Assembly: GCF_044142105.1 (NCBI RefSeq)
Contig: NZ_JBGTYM010000013.1
Coordinates: forward strand, 1 to 64,000
DNA from: Pseudogemmobacter sp044142105
GTDB lineage: Bacteria > Pseudomonadota > Alphaproteobacteria > Rhodobacterales > Rhodobacteraceae
DNA: 64,000 bases
Reading direction: 5' to 3'
Under the pieces are notes generated by a model. That model saw only the letters and a program-made list of their open reading frames with translations, was not told the origin of the DNA and did not search any database. The stretch's first letter is position 1. Each line of letters begins with the position of its first letter. Made by a program: the position numbers and the translations under genes. Of this stretch, positions 51,189-60,401 are shown in pieces.

Positions 51189-54100
51189 ATGGCGGGCATC
51201 GGCCAGACCAAGACAGATGACGACCTTCCGCTGCGCGCGGCGGGGTTGGTTCGGGCTGGACTGGTGATCGCCTGCATCGCAGCGAGCTATGCGCTCGCAG
51301 GCTGGCTGGGCTGGATGACCGCCCTGCCGCCAGGCTATGCCTCGCTGATCTGGCCCGGGGCCGGCATCGCACTGGCGGCCGTGCTTCTGTACCACCGTGA
51401 CACATGGCCGGGGATCTTTCTCGGATCCTTCACCATCAATATCTGGATCTCCGCGAGCTTTCATACCGGGCCGAGCCTGCACACGTTCCTTGTCCCCGCA
51501 CTTCTTGCCACGGGCGCGACCACCCAGGCAGTGGTGGTGGCAGCACTCGTGCGGCGGCGCTTCGGGCGTCCAATCAAACTTGTCCAACGCTCGGATATCC
51601 TTTTGCTGTTCCTGCTCATCGGGCCGGCGGGGAGCTGCATTGCGGCCACGGTCGGCACCTTGTCCCTGATGGCTGCGGGCACGGTGCCGCTGGCCAGCGC
51701 GGCCCGCAATTGGGCCGTATGGTGGGCGGGCGACGCGATGGGCGTCCTGCTGATCTTTCCGCTGGCCATCATGGCGCCTTGGTGGCGCGAAGACCCGATC
51801 CAGTGGCGGGGCCGCGTCCTTACACGATTGAACATGGCCTCGCTGGCGGTGGTGACGGTCAGCCTCGTGCTGACCTTCTATATCTGGACCAGTGTCATCA
51901 ACGGCACCCGTGCGCGCGGTCAGCAGCATTTCGACCAAATGGCGACCGAGCTTGTCGTCGCCTTCGAAGCGCGGATGCGACGCTACGAGCAAAGCCTTGC
52001 GGCAGGCGAGGGCCTGGTGCTGGCCTCGGCCCATCTAACACGCGAGGATTGGCGCACCTTCGTCGACCGGATCGACATCGGAACAAACTTGCCCGGCGTC
52101 AGTGGTTTGGGCCTGATCGTCCCGGTGGAAAGGGACAAGCTGCCGGGCTTCCTCGCCCATATGACGACCGAGGGCGTCCCGGATATGGTGCCGCACCCAC
52201 CAACGACCGGGAATGAACTTTTCCTCATCAAGTTCATCGAACCTCTCGAAGAGATGGCAAACGCCGTCGGCCTGGACATCAGCTTCGAGGCGAACCGGCG
52301 CAATGCGGCGCTGGCGGCCAGAGACAGCGGCAAAACCATTCTCAGCAAGCCGATCAACCTTGTGCAGAACGACCTACGGCAGCGCGGTTTCCTTTTGTTG
52401 CGTCCGGTCTACCGGGCAGAAACCCGGCCCATGTATGTCACCGAACGCCGGGACGCCTTTGTCGGCTGGGTTTACGCCCCCCTGAGCGTCGAGAATATCT
52501 TTGCCGGTCTGACGCCAAACATGCGGCGCGAAATCGAACTGACCGTGCGCTTGGCTTCGGATTCGACGGACGACGGTGTCATCTTCACCAGCATGGATAG
52601 CGAAAGACAGGGCGAACCACCGCTCTTCAAGCGCCAAGAGGCCGTCAGCATCTATGGCCGCACCCTGATCTTCCAGCTGGCCAGCAACCCGTCATTCGAG
52701 CGCAATTCGGCCACCCATGAAGGCGCGCTTGTCCTGGGGGCGGGCCTGATCATCACCGGGCTGATCGCCACATTGCTGGCGACGCTTCTGAACCGCGAAG
52801 CGGCGGCAATGCGTCTGTTCCGCGAAAAGGAACGAGCGCTGTCGGCACAGGAACGACTGAACTCGTCCATCGTCGACACGGCAGTGGTCGGCACCGCCTC
52901 GACAGATGCGCGCGGCAAGATCCTGCGGATGAGCCGCACAGGCGCAGCCATGTTCGGCATGACCCCGGACGAGGCGGAACGCCAGACCATCGACACGCTG
53001 TTCGGCATCAGCTTGGACGAATTGAGCGAAGCCGAGCCCGGGCCTTCTGGCAATCACCGCATTGAAGTGATGACCCGAAGCCTGGGCCGTCGTGTTCTGG
53101 ACGTGCAGGTCAGCAGTTGGGCGAACGAGGTCAACGAACAGCGGCAAACCTGGGTCATCGCCGATGTCACCGCGCAGGCCGATATTGAACAGCGCCTGCA
53201 GGACACAGAGCAACGGCTGGACATGGCCCTGGTCGGCGCGCGGATCGGTGTGTTCGAGATCGAACTTGCCACAGGCAGGTCGATCGTGTCGCGGACCTGG
53301 AAAGACCTCATGGGTCTTGATCCCGAGGAGGATGTGGATGCCCAGGCCTTCTGGCAATCCCGCGTCGACCCCGAGGATCTGGCCCGGGTCAGGGCGTCCG
53401 AATTGGCCTGTATCCGGGGCGAGACGCTGCGCTCGGTCAACCAGTATCGTGTCGAAATGCCTGATGGTTCGCAGCGCTGGATGAAGTCGGACGAGATCGT
53501 CGGCGAACGCGATGCCGATGGGCGCGCGCTGCGCCTGATCGGAACCCAATCCGATGTGACAGAACTGGTCGAGGCTCAGGAGGCACTGCAATCCAGCGAG
53601 GCCCTGCTGCGCGGGATGTTGGCCAACGCGCCTGTCGGCATGGCGCTTGTCGATCGTACCGGGGCCATGCGGAACGTGAACGAGGCACTTTGCGGCTTTC
53701 TGGGCCAGCGGCGCGACACCCTGCTGGGCGCCAGCTTGGGCGATTTCACCCATCCCGACGACCTTTATCTCGACGGCGACCAGCTTCGCCGCCTGCTTGC
53801 AGGCGAGATTTCCAGCTACCAATGCGAAAAGCGCTATATGCGTCAGGGTGATACGGTGGTCTGGGGCCTATTGAGCGTCTCCTCCGCCGCGGCGCAGGGT
53901 GACCATGACAAGGCCCTGATCGCGCAGATCCAGGACATTTCCGAGCTGAAGGCGGTCGAGCGGATGAAGGGCGATTTCATCGCGTCGGTCAGTCATGAAC
54001 TGCGCACCCCGCTGACCTCGATCAAGGGCGCGCTGGGCATCGTGACCGGCACGATGCGCGAGGCCCTGCCCGGCAAGGCCGAACATCTTCTGACCATCGC

Positions 54101-55052
54101 GCAGAAGAACTGCGACCGGCTGATCCAGTTGGTGAACGATATTTTGGACATGGAGAAGCTGGCCTCGGAACAGACCAGCTTTTCGTTCTCGACCGCCTCT
54201 CTGGTCGAATGCCTGTCGGACGTGGTGAGCGCCTGCCAGCCCTTCGCGCAGCAGTTCGACGTGACGCTGACCATCCACCCCGATACCGAGGCCCTGAAGG
54301 CGCGCGTCGATGTGAACCGACTGAATCAGGTCATCACCAATCTTGTCTCGAACGCGGTGAAGTATTCGCCACGCGGCGGTGAGGTGAGGGCGGCGGTCCG
54401 GCGCGATGGCAATGCCGCTGTGATTTCTGTCACCGACAATGGCGACGGCATCCCCGAAGCCTACCGCAGCCGGCTGTTCCGTCCCTTCTCGCAGATCGAC
54501 ATGTCATCGACGCGGAAAGTTGGCGGTACGGGCCTTGGCCTGTCGATCAGCCGCCAGATCGTCGACCGGATGGGCGGCCAGATCGACTTTGTGTCTGAAC
54601 CGGGCGTCGAGACGACATTCAGCGTGACCCTTCCGCTTGCCGAAGATTTTAATCCGCAGGACATAGGCGCCGAAGCCGCACCGCGCCGCGCAAAGGCGCG
54701 CGCCACACTGCCCCGGATCCTGCATGTCGAATCGGATACCGATTTCGCCGAAGTACTGCGGGCCGCTTTTGGGCGCCGTGCTTCCATGCGCGTCGTGTCG
54801 CGCCTGTCCGATGCGCGCCTTGCCCTCGCGCGCGACAAGTTCGATCTTGTTATCGTCGATTGGGAACTGCCCGACGGGCCGGGTGAAGCCCTTTTGCCAG
54901 AAGTTAGCGCGCGGCCCGGACTGCGTATTGTCGGTCTCTCCTCGCGCGAGGGAAGCCTGGCGGACGGCGCAGGCGCCCAGTCCTTTGTCAAGTCCCGTAT
55001 TCCAGTCGAAGAAATCGTGGCGAACTGTCTGAAATTGATTGCGGCGGCGTGA
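51189..55052 (+). CDS. Hybrid histidine kinase: MASE1-CHASE-PAS-HisKA-HATPase-REC
   Basis: A 1,287-residue membrane kinase. Domain order by residue: MASE1-like helices (about 13-225), a periplasmic CHASE sensor (about 245-480), a helix near 520, three PAS-type domains (about 560-920), the dimerisation domain with phospho-acceptor His936 (SVSHELRTPLTSIKG), HATPase (N box LVSNAVKY, G boxes DNGDGIP and GGTGLGLSI) and a C-terminal receiver (from about 1175). The receiver keeps the phospho-Asp (IVDWELPDG) but its acidic pocket reads VESD in place of the usual acidic pair. The ATG at 51189 has GGAAGG upstream; another ATG at 51165 is possible. First of three related kinases. Confidence 0.9.
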   Translation: MAGIGQTKTDDDLPLRAAGLVRAGLVIACIAASYALAGWLGWMTALPPGYASLIWPGAGIALAAVLLYHRDTWPGIFLGSFTINIWISASFHTGPSLHTFLVPALLATGATTQAVVVAALVRRRFGRPIKLVQRSDILLLFLLIGPAGSCIAATVGTLSLMAAGTVPLASAARNWAVWWAGDAMGVLLIFPLAIMAPWWREDPIQWRGRVLTRLNMASLAVVTVSLVLTFYIWTSVINGTRARGQQHFDQMATELVVAFEARMRRYEQSLAAGEGLVLASAHLTREDWRTFVDRIDIGTNLPGVSGLGLIVPVERDKLPGFLAHMTTEGVPDMVPHPPTTGNELFLIKFIEPLEEMANAVGLDISFEANRRNAALAARDSGKTILSKPINLVQNDLRQRGFLLLRPVYRAETRPMYVTERRDAFVGWVYAPLSVENIFAGLTPNMRREIELTVRLASDSTDDGVIFTSMDSERQGEPPLFKRQEAVSIYGRTLIFQLASNPSFERNSATHEGALVLGAGLIITGLIATLLATLLNREAAAMRLFREKERALSAQERLNSSIVDTAVVGTASTDARGKILRMSRTGAAMFGMTPDEAERQTIDTLFGISLDELSEAEPGPSGNHRIEVMTRSLGRRVLDVQVSSWANEVNEQRQTWVIADVTAQADIEQRLQDTEQRLDMALVGARIGVFEIELATGRSIVSRTWKDLMGLDPEEDVDAQAFWQSRVDPEDLARVRASELACIRGETLRSVNQYRVEMPDGSQRWMKSDEIVGERDADGRALRLIGTQSDVTELVEAQEALQSSEALLRGMLANAPVGMALVDRTGAMRNVNEALCGFLGQRRDTLLGASLGDFTHPDDLYLDGDQLRRLLAGEISSYQCEKRYMRQGDTVVWGLLSVSSAAAQGDHDKALIAQIQDISELKAVERMKGDFIASVSHELRTPLTSIKGALGIVTGTMREALPGKAEHLLTIAQKNCDRLIQLVNDILDMEKLASEQTSFSFSTASLVECLSDVVSACQPFAQQFDVTLTIHPDTEALKARVDVNRLNQVITNLVSNAVKYSPRGGEVRAAVRRDGNAAVISVTDNGDGIPEAYRSRLFRPFSQIDMSSTRKVGGTGLGLSISRQIVDRMGGQIDFVSEPGVETTFSVTLPLAEDFNPQDIGAEAAPRRAKARATLPRILHVESDTDFAEVLRAAFGRRASMRVVSRLSDARLALARDKFDLVIVDWELPDGPGEALLPEVSARPGLRIVGLSSREGSLADGAGAQSFVKSRIPVEEIVANCLKLIAAA

Positions 55053-55181
55053 TTGGCCGAGTTGCGCCACAATCTTTCCCTTTCTGCGCCGCAGCTTCAG
55101 GATTTGGTTGCATGAGGTTAACCGAACCCGAACGTCACACTGTCAGGGCAGAAGGCGTGGACGTTCGACTCGGAGGGGCAG

Positions 55182-56762
55182 ATGGACACGGGCGACACAA
55201 ACACGGTGCTGGGAATGCTGGCCAACCTAGACACCGGCGCGCTTGTTTATGGCATATACGCCACGCTTTCGGTGCTTTTGATCGGTGGCTTCCTGCGCAA
55301 TTGCCTTGCGGCCCACCGCAATAGCCGCCGGTTGCGCGACACGCAGGCCATGATGGCAATGCAGGAAGCGGTCACTGATGCCCATTGCATGATCAACGCC
55401 ACCGATCCCCAGGGACGGATCACCTTCGCCAATGAGCGGTTCCTTTCGGCGATGGGCTATGATGCGCCTGAGGTGATCGGACGCCTGGTGAGTGACTTCT
55501 ACGCGGAATCGAGTGCGGAACAGCGGGCCGAAACGATCCGCGCGCATCTGCACGCTCACGGCATGTGGAGCGGTGAAGTCGAGATGCGCTGCAAGTCGGG
55601 GGAACGGGTCTGGACCCACTGCACGGTCAAGGCGCGCCGCGACAAGGACGGGAACATTCAGTCGATGGTTTCGCTTCGCACGGACATCTCCGAGGCAAAG
55701 CGCGCGCAATCCGACCGTCAGCTCCGGGTCATCTTCGATCACCTGCCCGACAAAGTCTTTATCTTCAGCGCCCAGACGCAGGCGTTCACCTATGCGAATC
55801 TGGCGGCTCTACGCCATCTGGGCGCCGATACCAGCCAGATGGCAATGCGCCGTGCGAGTCTGGTGCCGGGCTTCCTCTCTTCGCCCGAATTCCAGGCTCA
55901 TCTGAAATCGATGCGGACCTCCGACCGGTCTCTTGCGACAATCCGGCAGGGCGACGGCGCCAAGGTTCTGGATGTCACCGTTCAGTTGATCCGCTCCGAA
56001 GACAATGCCGACCAGTTCTTCGTGCTGGCAAAAGACATAACCGACCATATGCAGACCGAGCGCGCCAAGGCCGAATTCGTCGCGACCGTCAGCCACGAGC
56101 TGCGCACACCGCTGACCTCGATCAAAGGGGCGCTCGGCGTTCTATCCTCGGGCGCGATGGGCAAATTGTCGGAAAATGCCCAGGCCATTCTGACCATGGC
56201 GCAGCGGAATACAGAACGGCTGATCCTGCTGATCAACGACCTTCTGGATCTGGAGAAGATTGGTGCGGGTCAGGCCGATATGTCACGCAGCCCTTGCGAA
56301 TTGGGCAGTCTGGTTGCCGATGTGGTCGAAATGAATGCTGGCTATGCGCTGCAATTCGGCGTCGCGGTCGAAGCCAGGGTACCGGCAGGCCTTGCGATAG
56401 TCTCGGGCAACCGCGACCGTCTGATCCAGGTTCTGGTCAACCTCGTATCGAATGCTGTAAAGTTCACGCCGACCGGAGAGAAGGTTGTGGTCGAGTTGAC
56501 GTCCCGCCAAGGTGGATACCGCGTCAGCGTCGCCGACAGGGGGCCAGGTGTGCCGGAAGAGTTGAAGTCGCGGATCTTCGAACGCTTCACGCAGGGGCGC
56601 AGCACTGGCGCACAACCCGTGGCCGGAACGGGCCTTGGCCTGTCGATTTCCAAGGCCATCATCGAGCGGCATGACGGTCGGGTCGATTTTCACCCCGGCG
56701 CCGAAGGCGGTACAGTGTTTTACTTTGATCTCCCGGCTCTCCGCGATTCGATGGCGGCCTGA
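55182..56762 (+). CDS. PAS histidine kinase with N-terminal membrane helix
   Basis: A 526-residue kinase with one hydrophobic segment (about 20-42), two PAS domains (about 60-175 and 180-295), acceptor His305 (TVSHELRTPLTSIKG) and a complete HATPase (LVSNAVKF, DRGPGVP, GTGLGLSI). The region around the His is nearly identical to the preceding kinase, which suggests gene duplication and shared partners. The next gene, 31 bases later, is a stand-alone receiver. Confidence 0.92.
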   Translation: MDTGDTNTVLGMLANLDTGALVYGIYATLSVLLIGGFLRNCLAAHRNSRRLRDTQAMMAMQEAVTDAHCMINATDPQGRITFANERFLSAMGYDAPEVIGRLVSDFYAESSAEQRAETIRAHLHAHGMWSGEVEMRCKSGERVWTHCTVKARRDKDGNIQSMVSLRTDISEAKRAQSDRQLRVIFDHLPDKVFIFSAQTQAFTYANLAALRHLGADTSQMAMRRASLVPGFLSSPEFQAHLKSMRTSDRSLATIRQGDGAKVLDVTVQLIRSEDNADQFFVLAKDITDHMQTERAKAEFVATVSHELRTPLTSIKGALGVLSSGAMGKLSENAQAILTMAQRNTERLILLINDLLDLEKIGAGQADMSRSPCELGSLVADVVEMNAGYALQFGVAVEARVPAGLAIVSGNRDRLIQVLVNLVSNAVKFTPTGEKVVVELTSRQGGYRVSVADRGPGVPEELKSRIFERFTQGRSTGAQPVAGTGLGLSISKAIIERHDGRVDFHPGAEGGTVFYFDLPALRDSMAA

Positions 56763-56793
56763 TGACGAAAACCTTGGAAGAAAGATCAGTGAT

Positions 56794-57186
56794 ATGAACA
56801 AGTTGCGCATTCTGCACGTCGAAGATGATCCTGATATTCTGGAAATCTCCCGCATCGCGCTTGAAACGATCGGCGGGCATGAGGTCCATCAGTTCAACAA
56901 CGGCGCCGAAGCCATCTCTCGGGCCGTTGAAATCGCGCCCGATGTCTTTCTTCTGGATGTCATGATGCCGGGGATGAGCGGCGAGCAAACCCTTGCAGCC
57001 CTGCGCCAATTGCCGGAATGCCGGCCGATCCCGGCCATTTTCATGACAGCCAAGGCCCAGGAATCGGAAGTTGCCAAGCTGCGTGCCGTGGGCGCGATCG
57101 ACGTGATCGTGAAACCCTTCGACCCGATGACACTGGCCATGCAGATCAATGCTCTCTTGATCGCGGCCCGGCGCTCGACCGCCTGA
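56794..57186 (+). CDS. Single-domain response regulator
   Basis: A 130-residue receiver with all functional residues: acidic pocket Glu10-Asp11-Asp12, phospho-acceptor Asp55 (LLDVMMPG), Thr85 and Lys107 (VKPFDP). It has no output domain. CheY/DivK-like proteins of this type pass phosphate to an Hpt protein or bind a target. Position right after the second kinase suggests that kinase as its donor. Confidence 0.93.
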   Translation: MNKLRILHVEDDPDILEISRIALETIGGHEVHQFNNGAEAISRAVEIAPDVFLLDVMMPGMSGEQTLAALRQLPECRPIPAIFMTAKAQESEVAKLRAVGAIDVIVKPFDPMTLAMQINALLIAARRSTA

Positions 57187-57349
57187 ACCGGCGCTTCGGC
57201 GGCCAAGCCGCCCGCCCATTCCCAGCCAGAACTCAAAGAAATGTCCTGTCTCGCAGGCAAAGGCCTGCGGGGCCGCGTCGCATTGGGAAGAGGTGGGTGA
57301 CGATGGGCAGCGGGTCACATCTGCAAGCGCGTGCCGCGACCTGCGCCGA

Positions 57350-57682
57350 TCACGGTCCGACGGCTTCGGCCAAAGCCTCGACCAGATCCTCGATACGTGA
57401 GAGATAGCCGTCGCCGAAGCCGGGCAGCGCCACATTCGCCACCAGAGCCTCCTCAGTCTCGCGCGCGACCTCGCCCAGCGTGTGCCACCCAAAGGTCGCG
57501 GCAGTACCCGACACGCGATGCGCAATGAAGATCGCCCGCTGCAACCCGCTGCGGATGTCCGAGCCATCCAGCAGCGCGTCTAGCGCATCTTCGAGATTGT
57601 CGAGGTGCTCGCTCATCGCGGCGCGAAAACGCGGCCGCAACGCTTCGATCGCGTCGAAATAAGCCGTCGGAGGGTTCTGCAT
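57350..57682 (-). CDS. Histidine phosphotransfer (Hpt) protein
   Basis: A 110-residue helical protein with the Hpt motif AHRVSGTAATFG, His55 being the expected phosphate carrier. It lies 54 bases downstream of the receiver/degenerate GGDEF gene on the same strand, so the two form an operon. A free Hpt implies a multistep phosphorelay between the kinases and receivers of this island. Confidence 0.87.
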   Translation of the reverse strand: MQNPPTAYFDAIEALRPRFRAAMSEHLDNLEDALDALLDGSDIRSGLQRAIFIAHRVSGTAATFGWHTLGEVARETEEALVANVALPGFGDGYLSRIEDLVEALAEAVGP

Positions 57683-57736
57683 TATCCGCGTTCCACTGCC
57701 CTGCGGCTTCGCCGCCCCTGCCCCATCCTGCCGTCG

Positions 57737-58744
57737 TCAGCCCAGCTTGCGCAGCAGGCCGGTAAGCCCCATCGAAGGCGCGCGCGACGCGACCTCAACC
57801 ACACCCGAACGATCCGCCGGGTTCCGATCCAGTTGCGCCAGTGCCGCGTGCATGGTGCGCACGGCCGACGTGCCCGAACGCATCACGCCGATGCGGTGCG
57901 GGTCGCCGCAACGATAGCGCAGTTCGGCCAATGCGCCAAAACCTTCCGTGGCACCCATCAGCTCCAGCGCCCCGCCCGCAGCGAATTCAAGCTCTTCGGT
58001 CGAAGTGACTCCCGGACCGTGAATCACCACGACAAAGGCACCGCTGCCGGCATAGGACAGGAAGAACTCGCGCCCCCGCAGCGCCGTCGACAGTGCCTCG
58101 GCAACATCCGCGAGCAGGAAGTAGAAGTCAGAGGGCGTCAACGCACGGTGATAGGCTTCAAGCCCGTCCACACGAACCGCAAGCACGGTGGTCGAGAACA
58201 GGCCCGAGCGCGACATCTGAAGCAGATAGTTTTCAAGGTTCACCTGGCCAATGGCACCGGCCACTCCGAAAACCGTCACCGGGTCGCTCCAGGCAACGCG
58301 GAAATCCTGTTCCATCTGGTCGCGCAGCAGCCGGGCCTCAAGCGCCTTCTCGCGCGTGCGGGCCCCCTCCTCCACCAGCCGATGCGCCAGTCCGACACGG
58401 GTGCCCAGTTCCAGCGGATCGAAAGGCTTGGTGACGTAATCGGTGGCGCCGGCCGCAAAGGCGCGCTGGATGAAGCTGCGCTCGGACATGGCCGTGACCA
58501 TGATCACCGGGGTGGACGCATAGCCCCGGCGGCGCTTGACCCAAGAGCAAAGCTCGATTCCGTCCATGCCGGGCATCTGGATATCAAGCAGAAGGCAATC
58601 ATAGGGCTCGGCCGAAGCTTCGATCTTGGCCATGGCCTCGGGGGCCGACATCGCGGTCTCGATCGCATGATATCCCGAAGCCACCAGAGAGGCCTTCAGA
58701 ATTTCGAGGATCATCTCGTCGTCATCAACCGCAAGAATTCGCAT
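57737..58744 (-). CDS. Response regulator with degenerate GGDEF-like tail
   Basis: A 335-residue protein with an intact receiver (Asp7-9, Asp54 in LLLDIQMPGMDG, Thr84, Lys106) and a C-terminal domain that keeps the diguanylate cyclase fold pattern but lacks its active site: where RxGGDEF is expected it reads SYAGSGAFVVVI (near residue 245). No GTP-binding or product-feedback motif is seen, so cyclase activity is not expected. A sister protein lies at 59103-60401. Start at the first ATG. Confidence 0.85.
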   Translation of the reverse strand: MRILAVDDDEMILEILKASLVASGYHAIETAMSAPEAMAKIEASAEPYDCLLLDIQMPGMDGIELCSWVKRRRGYASTPVIMVTAMSERSFIQRAFAAGATDYVTKPFDPLELGTRVGLAHRLVEEGARTREKALEARLLRDQMEQDFRVAWSDPVTVFGVAGAIGQVNLENYLLQMSRSGLFSTTVLAVRVDGLEAYHRALTPSDFYFLLADVAEALSTALRGREFFLSYAGSGAFVVVIHGPGVTSTEELEFAAGGALELMGATEGFGALAELRYRCGDPHRIGVMRSGTSAVRTMHAALAQLDRNPADRSGVVEVASRAPSMGLTGLLRKLG

Positions 58745-59102
58745 CTCTTCGCTCGCTCTTCTGAACGGCTAGCCCGCCACCCGACGGTCCGTTGCTCACA
58801 TTGGCGGATATGCCCGCATTCTCTTCCTTAAGAGGTACGGTTCGATATGGGCCAAATTGTGACAAATTGCGTGTGTTTCCAGTGCATTTGCCGGGCGAAT
58901 AGCGGCAAGCCGGGACATGCTGGCGGTTGTATCATGAAGGCCGACGCAGGCTCGGGTCTGGGCAAGACAGAGCCTTTCGGGTGACACCGGAGCGAGAACC
59001 GGGCATGAAAAGCGACGGGCCGCAGCAAATATGCGGCCCGGCGTCTCAGGAATTATCTACTTTAAGACGAGCGAATGGGGGCGCCCAAGCCGTTCGGGCC
59101 TG
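58745..59102. other. Intergenic region between the two receiver/GGDEF-like genes
   Basis: This 358-base space holds no convincing gene. It contains the terminator of the upstream gene (59007-59039) and, near 58853-58869, a phased direct repeat CAAATTG-TGA-CAAATTG upstream of the next gene, which may be a regulator site. Confidence 0.5.
59007..59039 (-). terminator. Terminator of the membrane-tethered response regulator gene
   Basis: GGGCCGCA (59017-59024) pairs with TGCGGCCC (59032-59039); on the minus strand GTCGCTTTTC follows. It lies 64 bases beyond the stop at 59103. Confidence 0.7.
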
Positions 59103-60401
59103 TCACGCGCTGCGATCGCCGATCTGGCGCCGGGCCGACAGCGCCTGGCCTTCCTTGAACAGCATTCGGTCCTGCACGGCATTCAGCGCACGACGGAAGG
59201 CCGTCTCGGCGCGCAGCGTGCGCGTGCCCCCGGTCTGGATTGGCTCACCCACCGCGACGGTGACCTTCTCGTCCGGGGCAAGCCCCGCATCGGCGCCAAG
59301 GCGCGCGAGGCGCAGGTTCATCGCCGTTTCCGGGTCGCCGGACAGGGTGATTCCGTGCCGCGTGGCCACAAGGAAGGTGCCCGCACCCGCATAGGCCATC
59401 AGAGCGCCGGTGGCACCGGGGCCTGCGCTGCCATTGGCGCCGCCCAATGTGCCCAGCACGGCTCCGATCGACTGCGCGATTTCGCGCAGCACCGTAAGCA
59501 TCTGGCCGGGATGGGTCCGGGCTTCCAGCAGATGATGCTGCTCGATGCGGACAGCAAAGACCGCGACCTTGCCGGCTTCCGGCCGCGGCAGGCGCAAGAT
59601 GTAATTGGCCAGCGCCCGATATTCGATCAGGTTGGCCACGCCCTCGATCTGGACATCCACCTGCCGATCGTTGCCGCGCCCGGCGGCTTCGGCCGCACCG
59701 CGCGCGCTGCCGGCATGTTCGGCCCCGGTGCTGTCGCGTCCGGGCAAGCCCAGATTCGCGGCCTTGAGCCGCGTCGCAAGATCAAGGATGTCGAAGGGCT
59801 TGGTCGCATAGTCCGTGGCGCCTGCACTGAAGGCATCGTCCATGTTCTTCATGTCGCGCATGGCCGTCAGCATGATGATCGGCGTATCGCGATAGGCCGC
59901 CATTTCGCGAATCTTGAGACAAAGCTCGATCCCGTCCATTTCCGGCATGTTGATATCCAGAAGCAGGCAGTCATAGACCCGCCCGCCATAGGTCAACAGG
60001 TCCAGCGCTTCGGCGCCGGAGGCCGCCGCCGTCACATCCGGGAAGCCGACTTCGGCCGCGATCCGCGGCAGCAATTCACGGATGAACGGATCGTCATCCA
60101 CAGCAAGAATGCGCATCGTCCGCATCTGATCCTCCATGCCTTCTCCACCGCGTCTTGCGGCCGGGCGAACGGCCGTTGTGAGGGCGCTCGCCTCTTCTTT
60201 TTCGATCTCGAATTCCGACCCCGACCATTCCCGTGCAGGCAGCATGATCATCGCAACCCGGGTCAGGGCTGTCAGAAACACCGCCAGCGCCCCAAAGAGG
60301 CTATAGGCCAGCAGTGCCGTCCAGAACGAGTGACCCAAGGCGAGCGACACAATCATGGCTGCAAGTCCAGATCCGATCCCTACAAGCAGGATACCAAGCA
60401 T
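59103..60401 (-). CDS. Membrane-tethered response regulator with degenerate GGDEF-like tail
   Basis: A 432-residue protein with two hydrophobic helices (about 3-22 and 26-53), a linker, an intact receiver (from 97; Asp102-104, Asp149 in LLLDINMPEMDG, late TKPFDI) and a tail like that of its sister, with MAYAGAGTFLV replacing the GGDEF active site. GAGGAAGG precedes the ATG at 60401. A second ribosome site GGAGGA precedes Met93 (ATG at 60125), so a soluble form without the helices could also be made. Fusion of two helices in front of a receiver is uncommon. Function unknown beyond phosphorelay output. Confidence 0.82.
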   Translation of the reverse strand: MLGILLVGIGSGLAAMIVSLALGHSFWTALLAYSLFGALAVFLTALTRVAMIMLPAREWSGSEFEIEKEEASALTTAVRPAARRGGEGMEDQMRTMRILAVDDDPFIRELLPRIAAEVGFPDVTAAASGAEALDLLTYGGRVYDCLLLDINMPEMDGIELCLKIREMAAYRDTPIIMLTAMRDMKNMDDAFSAGATDYATKPFDILDLATRLKAANLGLPGRDSTGAEHAGSARGAAEAAGRGNDRQVDVQIEGVANLIEYRALANYILRLPRPEAGKVAVFAVRIEQHHLLEARTHPGQMLTVLREIAQSIGAVLGTLGGANGSAGPGATGALMAYAGAGTFLVATRHGITLSGDPETAMNLRLARLGADAGLAPDEKVTVAVGEPIQTGGTRTLRAETAFRRALNAVQDRMLFKEGQALSARRQIGDRSA

